From an uncultured Pseudomonadota bacterium (GTDB taxonomy: Bacteria; Pseudomonadota; Gammaproteobacteria; Steroidobacterales; Steroidobacteraceae), in contig CADEED010000033.1 in the NCBI GenBank assembly GCA_902826225.1, forward strand, positions 1-34,904: 34,904 bases of DNA, in the 5' to 3' direction. Shown here piece by piece: positions 1-8,224 of the stretch. The position numbers were made by a program, and so were the translations under genes. The notes beneath the pieces were generated by a model that did not search any database, was not told where the DNA came from, and saw only the letters and a list, made by a program, of their open reading frames with translations. Positions within the stretch are counted from its first letter, which is position 1. Each line of letters begins with the position of its first letter.

Positions 1-1364
1 TAGTCCTGCAGCATGTCCTCCAATAGTTCGAGCGAATCGATGTCGAGATCGTTCGTCGGTTCGTCGAGCACGAGCACGTTCGCGGGCCGCGCGAACAGCC
101 GCGCGAGCAGCAGTCGATTCCGCTCGCCGCCAGACAGCATGCGGATCGGGGCGTTCGCGCGGCGCGTCGGGAACAGGAAATCGCCCAGGTAGCTGGTGAC
201 GTGTTTGCGCTGGCCGGCGATCTCGACCCAGTCCGAACCCGGACTCACCGTCTCGGAAAGTGTCTTCTCGGGATCGAGCTGCTCGCGCAGCTGGTCGAAG
301 TACGCCACCTGCAGGTGGGTGCCGCGCTTGATGCGGCCCGCATCCGCCTCGAGCGTGCCGACGATGAGCCGGATCAGCGTGGTCTTGCCGGCGCCGTTCG
401 GACCCAGCACCCCGACGCGGTCGCCGCGCATCACGCGCAGGCTGACGTCGTCGAGCACGCGCCGTTCGCCGAAGCTCTTCGACACGTTCTCGAGCTCGGC
501 CACGAGCTTGCCCGAGCGCTCGCCGGTGTCTACGGTGAGCTTGATCGAGCCCACGCGCTCGCGCCGCTCCGCGCGTTCCTCGCGCAGATGCTCGAGCCGC
601 TTCACGCGGCCCTCGTTGCGGGTACGGCGCGCCTCGACGCCCTTGCGGATCCAGATTTCTTCCTGCGCCCAGAACTTGTCGAATCGTCGATTGGCGATGT
701 CTTCCGCTGCGTCGATGTCGGCCTTGCGCAGTTCGTAGACGGAGTAGTTGCCGGGGAACGTGCGCAGCTGGCCGCGGTCGAGCTCCGCGATGCGCGTGGC
801 CACGCAGTCGAGGAAGCGCCGGTCGTGCGTGATCACCACGCAAGTCAGTTTTCTCTGCAGCAGTTCCTCGAGCGTCTCGATGCCGTCGATGTCGAGGTGG
901 TTGGTCGGTTCGTCCAGCATCAGCAGGTCGGGCGATAGCGCGAACGCGAGGGCGAGCGCCGCCCGCTTGCGTTCGCCACCCGAAGCCTGCGCGGGAGCCG
1001 CGTCGACGTTCACGGAGAAGCGCTGGAGGAACTCCGCGAGCCGCGTCTCGATGGCGTGACGGTCGCGGTCATCGGCGATCGCCTCGATGTCGCCGCGGAC
1101 GAGCAAGGAAGCGCGCATCGTCTCCGCGGCCGGCAATACCGGTTCCTGCTCGACGAGCGCCACGCGCAGGCCGGGCCGGCGCTGCACTTCGCCGTCGTCG
1201 AGCGGCTGCCGGTCCGCGAGCACCGCCAGCAGGGAGGACTTGCCGGTGCCGTTGCGGCCGATGAGCCCGATGCGCTCGCCGTCGGCGATGGCGAGATTCG
1301 CGCGATCGAGCAGCGGGGTCAGTCCAAACGCCAGCTCGGCGTCCTTGAGGGCGATCAGCGTCAA
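1..1364 (-). CDS. uup: ABC-F family ATPase Uup (C-terminus cut by window edge)
   Basis: Cytosolic ABC-F protein with two ATPase domains and no membrane part. The family acts on ribosomes or on DNA branch intermediates, and Uup loss raises transposon excision. About 454 codons of an expected 600-640 are visible. The first domain has Walker A GRNGTGKSS near residue 36, signature SGGERKR and Walker B LLMLDEPTNHLDI. The linker contains EEIWIRKGVEARRTRNEGRV, close to the E. coli Uup linker. The second domain has GPNGAGKTT, LSGGERNRLLLARLFA and VLVLDEPTNDLDI. The C-terminal coiled coil lies beyond base 1. The start is a TTG placed 4 nt after the stop of the upstream esterase-like gene, giving MTLIALKDAELAF, which matches the family N-terminus. 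The spacing implies translational coupling. The identification is firm because of the linker motif; the TTG start is less certain. Confidence 0.95.
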   Translation of the reverse strand, partial: MTLIALKDAELAFGLTPLLDRANLAIADGERIGLIGRNGTGKSSLLAVLADRQPLDDGEVQRRPGLRVALVEQEPVLPAAETMRASLLVRGDIEAIADDRDRHAIETRLAEFLQRFSVNVDAAPAQASGGERKRAALALAFALSPDLLMLDEPTNHLDIDGIETLEELLQRKLTCVVITHDRRFLDCVATRIAELDRGQLRTFPGNYSVYELRKADIDAAEDIANRRFDKFWAQEEIWIRKGVEARRTRNEGRVKRLEHLREERAERRERVGSIKLTVDTGERSGKLVAELENVSKSFGERRVLDDVSLRVMRGDRVGVLGPNGAGKTTLIRLIVGTLEADAGRIKRGTHLQVAYFDQLREQLDPEKTLSETVSPGSDWVEIAGQRKHVTSYLGDFLFPTRRANAPIRMLSGGERNRLLLARLFARPANVLVLDEPTNDLDIDSLELLEDMLQD

Positions 1365-1368
1365 GCGG

Positions 1369-2712
1369 CTACAGCGGGCTGGCCAGTTCGAGCCAGATCC
1401 ATTCGGTCGGGTCGTTCACGCCGGCGCCGCGGCCACCCTTGGCGGGGAAGTTGTTGTCGTTGACGACGACCACGTGCGTGCGGTCGAGAACCTGGATCGA
1501 TTCGGTCGTGAGGTAGGGAAAGCGGAACGGCGATCCGGGCGGCAGCGCCTCGGCGACGCCGCGCGCATTCCCGATGTGCAGCAGATCGATGACGAGTTTC
1601 TTCGGCAGCGGCTTGCCGGCCTGCGTCTTGTCGGCCAGTGCCTTGTCGAGATCGATCGAGTACACGCGCTTCGCCTTCGCGGCGTCGCCTTCGAACTCGT
1701 CGCGCTCGACGACCAGGAAGCGGTTGCCTTCGACGAGGGACATCTCGGTGACCGAAACCGTGTCCGGATCGAGCGCATATATAAGAGTGCCCGGCAACCA
1801 CTTGTTGGCGATGGTGTCGTAGCGCTGCAGGCGCAGCGTCTTCGGCGCATCGCCGGCCACCGTGCCTTCGAGGATCGTCACGAGGGTCTTGTCATCACCC
1901 GCGAGATCCATGGCTTCGAAGCCGCGCGAGCTCGCGACCCGCGGCCGCAACAAGTGCGACAGCACCAGCGGGTGCTCGGGCGAGAACACGATTTCCGGCA
2001 GTTCGACCGGCGGCCCGACGAGTTCGCCGTCGGCGGAGAAATGCAGCAGCCACGGACCGAATTCGTCGCCGACCCAGAAAGTGCCGTCGGGCATCGCCAC
2101 CAACGACTCGGGATCCGCGTCCGCGCCCGTGAAGATGCGCTCGGGATCGTGTTCGTCGGTGAGGCGCCACGGGAAGAACTTGGCGGGATCTGACAACTCG
2201 ATCACGCCTTGCAACGCGTTGCGGGAATCGGTACCCGGGCCCGTGCGCGGCCGCAGCTCGAATAGATAGATACACAGGCGGTAGTCGGGGCTGTTCCATT
2301 TCTTGCCGAACCCGTTGTCCGAGAGCGCCCACCATGCGCCGGCCGTGGGCCCCGGCTTGATCGAACTCACGCCCTGGACCGGCTGCGACTCGAAGCGCGG
2401 CATTGGTGCGCGGCGCCCCTCGTCGTTGAACTGCCCCGCGGGCGGACCGCCGCGAAATGCATCCGCGGGCATCACGACCGTGCCGATGAGCTCGACGAAC
2501 GGCGGGGGAGGCGGCGGTGCCGGAACGGACCTCTTTGAGGCCGCGCCGGGCTTTTTCGCCGCGGGCCTTTTCTTGGCGGCGGGCGCGCCGGGGTTCTGTG
2601 GCGCGGCCGCGGGCTTCGCGGTTGTTTGCGCGGGCCCGCCGGAGGAGAACGTCAGCGAGCAGACCGCGAGGATCGCGGCCGCCACCGAGGTGCGCGGGGT
2701 GTTGGCAGGCAT
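1369..2712 (-). CDS. Secreted phytase-like esterase family protein
   Basis: 447 aa. The N-terminus is a signal peptide (about residues 1-29), followed by a low-complexity Ala/Pro/Lys linker to about residue 72 with a run of prolines, and then a beta-propeller-like domain. The core has the conserved pattern of the phytase-like family: VQGVSSIKPG, WWALSDNGFG, GTFWVGDEFGPWLLHF, RGFEAMDLA and, near the end, VVVNDNNFPAKGGRG. Family members are exported and annotated as having esterase-like activity of the phytase family; the substrate of this one is unknown. It starts 33 bp after the TonB-dependent receptor and is followed 4 nt later by uup, all on the minus strand, so it probably shares the receptor promoter. 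I infer that it processes a phosphorylated or esterified ligand in the periplasm or outside the cell for that receptor. Confidence 0.85.
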   Translation of the reverse strand: MPANTPRTSVAAAILAVCSLTFSSGGPAQTTAKPAAAPQNPGAPAAKKRPAAKKPGAASKRSVPAPPPPPPFVELIGTVVMPADAFRGGPPAGQFNDEGRRAPMPRFESQPVQGVSSIKPGPTAGAWWALSDNGFGKKWNSPDYRLCIYLFELRPRTGPGTDSRNALQGVIELSDPAKFFPWRLTDEHDPERIFTGADADPESLVAMPDGTFWVGDEFGPWLLHFSADGELVGPPVELPEIVFSPEHPLVLSHLLRPRVASSRGFEAMDLAGDDKTLVTILEGTVAGDAPKTLRLQRYDTIANKWLPGTLIYALDPDTVSVTEMSLVEGNRFLVVERDEFEGDAAKAKRVYSIDLDKALADKTQAGKPLPKKLVIDLLHIGNARGVAEALPPGSPFRFPYLTTESIQVLDRTHVVVVNDNNFPAKGGRGAGVNDPTEWIWLELASPL

Positions 2713-2745
2713 GCCCCGCGATTGTACCTACGGCATCGAGGCGCG

Positions 2746-4788
2746 TTAGAAGCGAGTTTCCACCGTCAGGCGGAAAGTGCGCGGCTCCACGGGGTGGAAA
2801 TGCCGGTCTTCCACGGGCGCGGCTTCGCCGGGGAGCTGGCTCTCGTAGAAATAGGTGATGTCGTTGTCGTCCGAGTCGAACACGTTGTACGCGGCGAGCG
2901 AGACCGCGAAACGCTTGATGCGCCGGCCGATCTCGAGATTCACCAGCGTCGTCGGGTCAGAGCGGACGCTGTCGTCCTCGATGAGCGGGGCATCACCGAA
3001 GTGGCGGAAACGTGCGCCGCCGAACCAGCCGCCCGGGTGCTGCACGGCGATGCCCAGGGACGCCACACGCTCCACTGCGCCCGGAATGCGATCGCCCGCC
3101 GGATCGAATTGATCGAAGCGGCTGCGGGACCAGGCCAGATCCGCATCCAGCGTGAGCCACTCTTTCGGCGTCACGTACACACCCAGCTCGAGGCCGCGGC
3201 GCTTGCTCGCGCGGTTTGCCTCGGTGGCGCCTGCATCGCCGACATAGAGCAGTTCGGAGTCGAGCTTCAGGGACCAGGCGGTCAGCGCGAGCTGCGTGTA
3301 CGGCAGCAAGGCGGTGCGGATGCCGACCTCCGCACCGTGAGCGCGCACCATCGGGTTCACGCGGTCCGCGGCGGTCACACCGTCGGTCGGGTCCACCGTG
3401 ATGGTGGTGCCGCGCGCATCGTTCTCGTGAAACCCGCGCCCGGCGTTCACGAAGAACTCCGTCTGCGCCCACGGGCCGAACACGAACGACAGCTTGGGGC
3501 TGGTGATGTCGTCGGACGCCGAGCCGCTGTTCGCGGCGAGATCGCTGCGCACGTCGAAGTCCGCGCGGTCGTGGCGCAGGCCGGCGATGAGGCGCAGCCA
3601 GTCGGTGGGCTGCAGCTGCTGCTCGACGTAGAAGCCGACGCCGAGCCGCTCGACCGAGTCCTCGCGGATCGTCGCCAGGCGAACGCGGTCGTCCGTGAGA
3701 TACAGGCCCACGCGGCCGATGTCGTCGAAGCGCGATTCGATGCCGAACTTCAGCGTGCCGCGCAGGCCGCCGTAGTCAGTCTCGCGCCCGATCTCCGAGT
3801 GGAAACCGTAGGCCTTGCGATCGTCGAACTGCTCGAACTGGTCGCCGTTGTCGGCGTCGATCGCGTAGGTGAAGTTCGAGAACAGGTCGAGCTGATAGTC
3901 GAGCGCATACGCATTGGCATCCAGGCGCCACGCGCCGAAGGTCTTCTCCACTTCGTAGCCCAGCGAGTAGCGATGCGAATCGCCGCCGTTCGTCGGGTCG
4001 ACGTAACCGAAGCGGTCGAGGAGGCCGGACGTCACCGCGCGCTCGGGCACCTGGTCCGTCGAGATCCAGTCGCCGTCATAGAACGACGCGGTGACCGCGT
4101 AGCCGTCCCCGCGCTCACCGTGCGAGTACCGCAGCACCGCGTTCACCTTGCGCAGATCCTCGTCCAGTCTCCACGGGCCGTCGGCGACGCCGTAGTCGAG
4201 TCCCCAGAGCAGGTCGCCGCCCCCCATCGACGCGGAGCCGGCCAGCAGCCCGCGCACGTAGGAGTCTTCGCCCACGGTGAGCGAGAGCAGATCGCCGTCG
4301 AGCGAGCGCCGATAGTGCAGATCCACGGCGCCCGCCGCCGAGAAGTTGCCTTCGTCCGCGTAGTACGTGCCCTTCTTGTACTCGATGCGATCGAGCAGCT
4401 CGGGAATGACGAAGTTGATGTCCGTGTAGCCCTGGCCGTGCCCGTGCGTGTGCATGTTCACGGGAATGCCGTCGACGCTTGTCGCGAGGTCCGTGCCGTG
4501 ATCCAGGTTGAAACCCCGCAGGAAGTACTGGTTCGCCTTGCCGTCGCCGGCATGCTGGGTGACCACGAGCCCCGGGACGGTCTCGAGCAATTCGCCCGTG
4601 CGCATGACCGGGCGTGTCTCGAGCTGCGCGCGCGTCACCGTGCCCTGGCTGGAAGACTCCACCATGCCGATGAGGGTCTGACGGCGCGCGGTGACCACCA
4701 CTTCCTCGAGATCGTTCGTCGGTATGCCCGCGGCGAACGCGGCGGGTGCGATGACGACAGCGATGATCGACGGATGGATGCGGCGCAT
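2746..4788 (-). CDS. TonB-dependent outer-membrane receptor with His-rich plug loop
   Basis: 680 aa. Signal peptide (residues 1-20), TonB-box-like LEEVVVTAR (27-35), plug domain to about residue 150, then a 22-strand-type barrel ending in RLTVETRF with the terminal Phe expected for BAM-dependent insertion. The plug has the usual RGF..DHGTD and VDGIPV patterns, plus a histidine cluster HTHGHGQG at residues 113-120. The start ATG follows CAGGAG at good spacing. It heads a minus-strand unit with the phytase-like esterase and uup. About 90 bp upstream lies an ECF-like promoter shared with the DUF4331 unit. The cargo is unknown. The histidine cluster would fit a metal or metal-chelate ligand, but this is inference; the esterase neighbour would equally fit an organic ester or phosphate compound. 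Confidence 0.9.
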   Translation of the reverse strand: MRRIHPSIIAVVIAPAAFAAGIPTNDLEEVVVTARRQTLIGMVESSSQGTVTRAQLETRPVMRTGELLETVPGLVVTQHAGDGKANQYFLRGFNLDHGTDLATSVDGIPVNMHTHGHGQGYTDINFVIPELLDRIEYKKGTYYADEGNFSAAGAVDLHYRRSLDGDLLSLTVGEDSYVRGLLAGSASMGGGDLLWGLDYGVADGPWRLDEDLRKVNAVLRYSHGERGDGYAVTASFYDGDWISTDQVPERAVTSGLLDRFGYVDPTNGGDSHRYSLGYEVEKTFGAWRLDANAYALDYQLDLFSNFTYAIDADNGDQFEQFDDRKAYGFHSEIGRETDYGGLRGTLKFGIESRFDDIGRVGLYLTDDRVRLATIREDSVERLGVGFYVEQQLQPTDWLRLIAGLRHDRADFDVRSDLAANSGSASDDITSPKLSFVFGPWAQTEFFVNAGRGFHENDARGTTITVDPTDGVTAADRVNPMVRAHGAEVGIRTALLPYTQLALTAWSLKLDSELLYVGDAGATEANRASKRRGLELGVYVTPKEWLTLDADLAWSRSRFDQFDPAGDRIPGAVERVASLGIAVQHPGGWFGGARFRHFGDAPLIEDDSVRSDPTTLVNLEIGRRIKRFAVSLAAYNVFDSDDNDITYFYESQLPGEAAPVEDRHFHPVEPRTFRLTVETRF

Positions 4789-4880
4789 GACGGACTCCTG
4801 CCTGATTCCCGGATTCTAAGGTTTGCCAGCGCCGTATGGCTGTGGAAATCCTGAGGCGCTTTCGGGTCTACCGGCAGGGT

Positions 4881-4908
4881 CTACGCGGGATGAAGACGCC
4901 TGGATGCA
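4881..4908 (-). promoter_or_regulatory. ECF-type promoter of the TonB receptor unit
   Basis: Read on the minus strand: TGCATCCAGG (4908-4899), 13 nt, CGTAG (4885-4881), then ACCCTGC. The same two blocks occur upstream of the DUF4331 gene at 6014-6040 with a 12-nt gap. The -35-like block begins directly after the stop codon of the PLP gene. Measured as GCATCC to CGTAG the gap is 16 nt, within the usual range for ECF sigma factors. The predicted transcript start is about 87 nt before the receptor ATG. A second GTAGACCC follows about 13 nt downstream. Confidence 0.6.
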
Positions 4909-5934
4909 TCAAACTACCGGGGGGATCACCCGGAAGTCGATCAATTCCAGCTCGTTGACCCGGTAGTGCTCCTTGCACTCTTCGTCGCTGCACAGGTCCG
5001 TGGACAGGTACTTCTTGTTGTCGTCGCAGAAGACGGTGACCACGCAGGCGCCGTCGCCCTGCTCGTCGGCGATTTCGAGCGCGCCCAGCAGGTTCGCGCC
5101 GGAACTGATGCCCACGGCGATGCCGAGCTCGCTCGCGATTCGCTGCGCCGCGACGATCGCATCGCCGTCCCACACATCGAGGATCCGGCCGAGCGTCGGC
5201 AGTTTCACGATCGACGGCACGAACTCGTCGCTGATGCCCTGGATGCGGTGCCGGCCCACCTTGTGGCCGGTGCGCAGCGTCGGGGAATTCGCCGGTTCGA
5301 GCGGATGCGCCGTCACGTTGCCGAAGGTCTCGCGCAGGTGCTGGGCCACGCCCATGACCGTGCCGCCCGTGCCAACGCCCGCCACGAACGCGGTCGGCGT
5401 GCGGCCCACCGTGGCGAGTTGCGCGGTGATCTCGGGCCCGGTGGTCTCGTGGTGCGCCTGCACGTTCGCCGCGTTGTCGAACTGCTGCGGGCGGAACACC
5501 CGGCCTGAGTCCCGCGCGAACTCGTCCGCCATGCGGATCGACCCCAGGAACCCGCCGAGTTCGGCGGATACGGGGATGACGGCGGCGCCCAGGCTCTGGA
5601 TCACGAGCACGCGTTCGCGCGACATCCAGTCGGGCATGTAGATGCGCACCGGATGCCCGAGCGCGCGTCCGATGGCCGCGAAGGAGATACCAGTGTTTCC
5701 GCTGGTCGCTTCCGCGATCGCATCGCCCGGCTCGATCTCACCCGCCGCGTACGCGCGCTGCAGGATGTAGAGCGCCATGCGGTCCTTGATGCTGCCGGTG
5801 AAGTTGTAGGCCTCGTGCTTCGCGTACACGCGGTGTTCGCGCCCGCGATAGCGGCAGTGGATCTCGAGCAGCGGGGTGCCGCCGATGAGGCGGGCGAGCG
5901 CGACGAGTTTCTGCGTGTAAGGGGGCGCCGACAT
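4909..5934 (-). CDS. PLP-dependent cysteine synthase family protein
   Basis: 341 aa fold-type II PLP enzyme. Visible features are the Schiff-base lysine K50 in NFTGSIKDR, the substrate loop SGNTG (78-82), the glycine-rich phosphate loop GVGTGGTVMG and the C-terminal GISSGAN. The tail VFCDDNKKYLSTDL resembles the Cds1-type branch of the family (cysteine desulfhydrase or alternative cysteine synthase) more than classical CysK or CysM. It could therefore make cysteine from an activated serine or break cysteine down to sulfide; sequence alone does not decide. I chose the ATG at 5934, which gives MSAPPYTQKL, over a longer frame reaching back to 6093 that would overlap the divergent gene. It sits alone between two units on the minus strand, with a possible ECF-like promoter only 17 bp upstream, implying a very short leader. 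Confidence 0.9.
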   Translation of the reverse strand: MSAPPYTQKLVALARLIGGTPLLEIHCRYRGREHRVYAKHEAYNFTGSIKDRMALYILQRAYAAGEIEPGDAIAEATSGNTGISFAAIGRALGHPVRIYMPDWMSRERVLVIQSLGAAVIPVSAELGGFLGSIRMADEFARDSGRVFRPQQFDNAANVQAHHETTGPEITAQLATVGRTPTAFVAGVGTGGTVMGVAQHLRETFGNVTAHPLEPANSPTLRTGHKVGRHRIQGISDEFVPSIVKLPTLGRILDVWDGDAIVAAQRIASELGIAVGISSGANLLGALEIADEQGDGACVVTVFCDDNKKYLSTDLCSDEECKEHYRVNELELIDFRVIPPVV

Positions 5935-5950
5935 GCAGCCGAATATTACC

Positions 5951-5977
5951 GTACGTGCCTGTCGGCGCGGCGGATGC
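5951..5977 (-). promoter_or_regulatory. Possible ECF-type promoter of the PLP enzyme gene
   Basis: On the minus strand GCATCC (5977-5972) is followed after 16 nt by CGTAC (5955-5951). This is a shorter version of the motif at 4908-4881 and 6014-6040, without the flanking AGG and CCCTGC matches. Its -35 block lies 36 bp from the divergent -35 block at 6014. The predicted start of transcription is only about 10 nt before the ATG at 5934. Confidence 0.4.
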
Positions 5978-6013
5978 GCGCGCGAGAAAAATTTCTGCAC
6001 ATGACGTGCGCCG

Positions 6014-6040
6014 TGCATCCAGGACGCCGCGCGCACGTAG
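6014..6040 (+). promoter_or_regulatory. ECF-type promoter of the DUF4331 unit
   Basis: TGCATCCAGG (6014-6023), 12 nt, CGTAG (6036-6040), then TCCCTGC. It differs from the TonB-receptor copy by one base of spacing and one substitution over these blocks. GCATCC to CGTAG is 15 nt. The predicted transcript start is about 40 nt before the ATG at 6087. No sigma-70 -35/-10 pair of similar quality is visible in this gap. Confidence 0.6.
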
Positions 6041-6086
6041 TCCCTGCGTAACCAACCTTCGCTCGTTGCGAATCCAGGGGAAACCA

Positions 6087-7664
6087 ATGTCAATCAGCAC
6101 TTCCAAGCTCGCACTCGGCATCGCCGCGGCGCTGTTGCCGTTCATGGCGGGGGCCTCGAGCCACCGCGAGGCACCCGCAATCACGCGCATGCCGACCGAA
6201 GACTCCACCGACTTCTATCTGTTCAACAGCTACGAGACCGGCCGCGACGGCTACGTCACGATCCTCGCCAACTACATCCCGCTGCAGCAGCCCTACGGGG
6301 GTCCCAACTATTTCGCCATGGATCCCGACGCGCTGTACGAGATCCACATCGACAACGATGGCGATGCCGTCGAAAACCTCACGTTCCAGTTCCGGTTCAC
6401 CAACCGGCTGCCGAACGACAATCGCGGGCTGCGCCTGCCCGTGGGCGGTTCGAACGTCGCGGTGCCCCTCAAGAACATCGGCGGCGTCACCGCGGCCGAC
6501 AACTCGAATCTCAACTTTCGCGAGTCGTACACGTTGACGGTCGTGCGCGGCGACCGGCGCCGCGGGACGGCTTCGCCGGTGACGAACGCGAGCGGCGGCA
6601 CGACCTTCGGCAAGCCCTACGACTTCGTGGGCACGAAGACCTTCGGCAGCGTCGCAAACTACCGGACGTACGCGCATTCCTTCGTCTCCACGACCACCAT
6701 CCCGGGCTGCAACATGCCGGGCCGCGTGTTCGCCGGCCAGCGCAAGGAAGGTTTCGCGGTGAACCTGGGTCCCGTGTTCGACCTCGTCAACTTCGTTCCC
6801 GTCGAAGGCGACAGCGCGCCGGGCGCCGGCGACGGCGGCGGCTTCCCGGGGGGCATCACGCAATCCGCGAACAACAACCAGGTCCGGGGCGCGAACGTCA
6901 CGACGCTCGCCTTCGAAGTGCACAAGAGCTGCCTCACGGGCTCGGGCAATGGCGTGATCGGCGGATGGACGAGCGCCTCGCTGCGCCAGGCCCGCCTGCT
7001 GAACCCGGCCGCGACCTTCGCGCGCCCGGATGTCCAGGGCGGACCCTGGGTCCAGGTCTCGCGCCTCGGCATGCCGCTGGTCAACGAGGTGGTGATCGGC
7101 CTGCCCGACAAGGACCGCTTCAGCGCGAGCGAACCGCGCGCCGACGGCCAGTTCGCCACCTACGTGACGAACCCCACGCTGCCCGCGCTGCTCGACGCGC
7201 TGTTCCGCGGACCGGTCAACCAGACCCTGGGCACGAACATCGCCAACCTCGCGCCTAACAACCTGCCGCGCAACGACCTGGTCACTGCGTTCCTGACGGG
7301 CTTTCCGGGCGTCAACCAGATGTCGCGTGTGACGCCGTCCGAGATGACGCGGCTCAACACCGCGATCCCGGCGGTCGCTGCCACGGCGCAGAGCAACTTC
7401 GGCGTTGCCGGCGGCGATCTCGCGGGCTTCCCGAACGGCCGGCGTCCGGGTGACGACACCGTCGACATCGCGCTGCGCGTGGTCATGGGTCGCCTGTGCT
7501 ATCCGCTCACCGTTGGCGGCAGCAACGTCGATCTCGGGCTGTGCAATGCCGGCAACGCGCCGGTGGGCAATGTGCCGTTCACCGACGGTGCGCCGGTCTC
7601 GGCGGCGGACTTCTACACGACCTTCCCCTATTTGATGACGCCGCTGCCCGGCGCGGGAGGCTGA
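6087..7664 (+). CDS. DUF4331 family exported protein
   Basis: 525 aa. The signal peptide ends MAGA with a likely cut after A23, and the mature protein would begin SSHREAP. The SHREAP..ITR, DSTDFYLFNSYE and HIDNDGDAVENLTFQFRF patterns are those of DUF4331, a family of unknown function. If the cut is as predicted, the third mature residue is His (Ser-Ser-His), an N-terminal Cu/Ni-binding (ATCUN) arrangement; that is inference. The ATG at 6087 is preceded by AGGGG at good spacing, and an earlier in-frame start would lie inside the promoter. It is the first gene of a four-gene unit; the next start codon is one base after its stop. No transmembrane segment apart from the signal. Confidence 0.9.
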   Translation: MSISTSKLALGIAAALLPFMAGASSHREAPAITRMPTEDSTDFYLFNSYETGRDGYVTILANYIPLQQPYGGPNYFAMDPDALYEIHIDNDGDAVENLTFQFRFTNRLPNDNRGLRLPVGGSNVAVPLKNIGGVTAADNSNLNFRESYTLTVVRGDRRRGTASPVTNASGGTTFGKPYDFVGTKTFGSVANYRTYAHSFVSTTTIPGCNMPGRVFAGQRKEGFAVNLGPVFDLVNFVPVEGDSAPGAGDGGGFPGGITQSANNNQVRGANVTTLAFEVHKSCLTGSGNGVIGGWTSASLRQARLLNPAATFARPDVQGGPWVQVSRLGMPLVNEVVIGLPDKDRFSASEPRADGQFATYVTNPTLPALLDALFRGPVNQTLGTNIANLAPNNLPRNDLVTAFLTGFPGVNQMSRVTPSEMTRLNTAIPAVAATAQSNFGVAGGDLAGFPNGRRPGDDTVDIALRVVMGRLCYPLTVGGSNVDLGLCNAGNAPVGNVPFTDGAPVSAADFYTTFPYLMTPLPGAGG

Positions 7665-7665
7665 C

Positions 7666-8217
7666 ATGACGCACGCGCGAAAGACTCTATGTGCGACGCT
7701 CGTGGCCACGACACTGGTCGTGGCCGCCTGCAGCAGCTCCGATTCACGTCCACCAACTCCTGCGGCCAATACGGCGCCCGTGGTGGCCGCGATCGCCGAC
7801 CAGTCGGTGAACCAGGACACGACGGTGGGTCCCATCACCTTCGCGATCTCCGATGCCGAGACGGCCGCGGATCAGCTGGCCGTGGTCGCCACGGCCAGCG
7901 ACGGGACGATCTTCTCGCCCGAGGGAATCGTTCTCGGGGGAACCGGCGGGAGCCGGACTCTCACGCTGACGCCGCTCGAACAGCGGACCGGCACGGCGAC
8001 GATCGGCGTGTTCGTGAGCGATGCGGGCGGCGTCTCCTCGACTCGGTTCTTCACGGTGGCGGTCAACGCGCGCAGCGCATCGTTCCGCGACGCGACGATC
8101 GACACCTACGCGAAGGCGGAGAGCGCGGAACCGACGCCGGTCAACGGCTTCACCTTCGCGCAGGACGCGGAGGATTCGGCGGCGTTCGCCGACCTCGTCC
8201 CGCCCGAGCAGCCGTGA
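7666..8217 (+). CDS. Lipoprotein with one Ig/cadherin-like domain
   Basis: 183 aa. It begins with a lipoprotein signal and the lipobox VVAAC, with the acylated Cys at residue 22. A Ser/Pro-rich linker follows, then a single beta-sandwich of the Ig/cadherin-like kind starting NTAPVVAAIADQSVNQDTT and ending TRFFTVAVN. The last 45 residues are acidic and show no recognised fold. The start lies one base after the DUF4331 stop, so translation is probably coupled. It is most likely an envelope-anchored partner of the DUF4331 and HupE-like proteins. I know of no characterised homologue and assign no function. Confidence 0.75.
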   Translation: MTHARKTLCATLVATTLVVAACSSSDSRPPTPAANTAPVVAAIADQSVNQDTTVGPITFAISDAETAADQLAVVATASDGTIFSPEGIVLGGTGGSRTLTLTPLEQRTGTATIGVFVSDAGGVSSTRFFTVAVNARSASFRDATIDTYAKAESAEPTPVNGFTFAQDAEDSAAFADLVPPEQP

Positions 8218-8224
8218 TGTCCTC

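Noticed and set aside
2626..4854. A 742-codon open frame on the plus strand opposite the TonB receptor.
   Set aside because: The minus-strand frame encodes a clear receptor with signal peptide and terminal Phe. The antisense frame is rich in Arg, Val, Ala and His with no domain, as expected in high-GC DNA.
5738..6208. A minus-strand frame spanning the PLP gene start and the DUF4331 start.
   Set aside because: It overlaps well-supported genes on both sides and covers the promoter region; its sequence resembles no family.
6090..7838. A 582-codon open frame on the minus strand opposite the DUF4331 gene.
   Set aside because: Biased, domain-free composition; the plus-strand gene has a signal peptide and family motifs.
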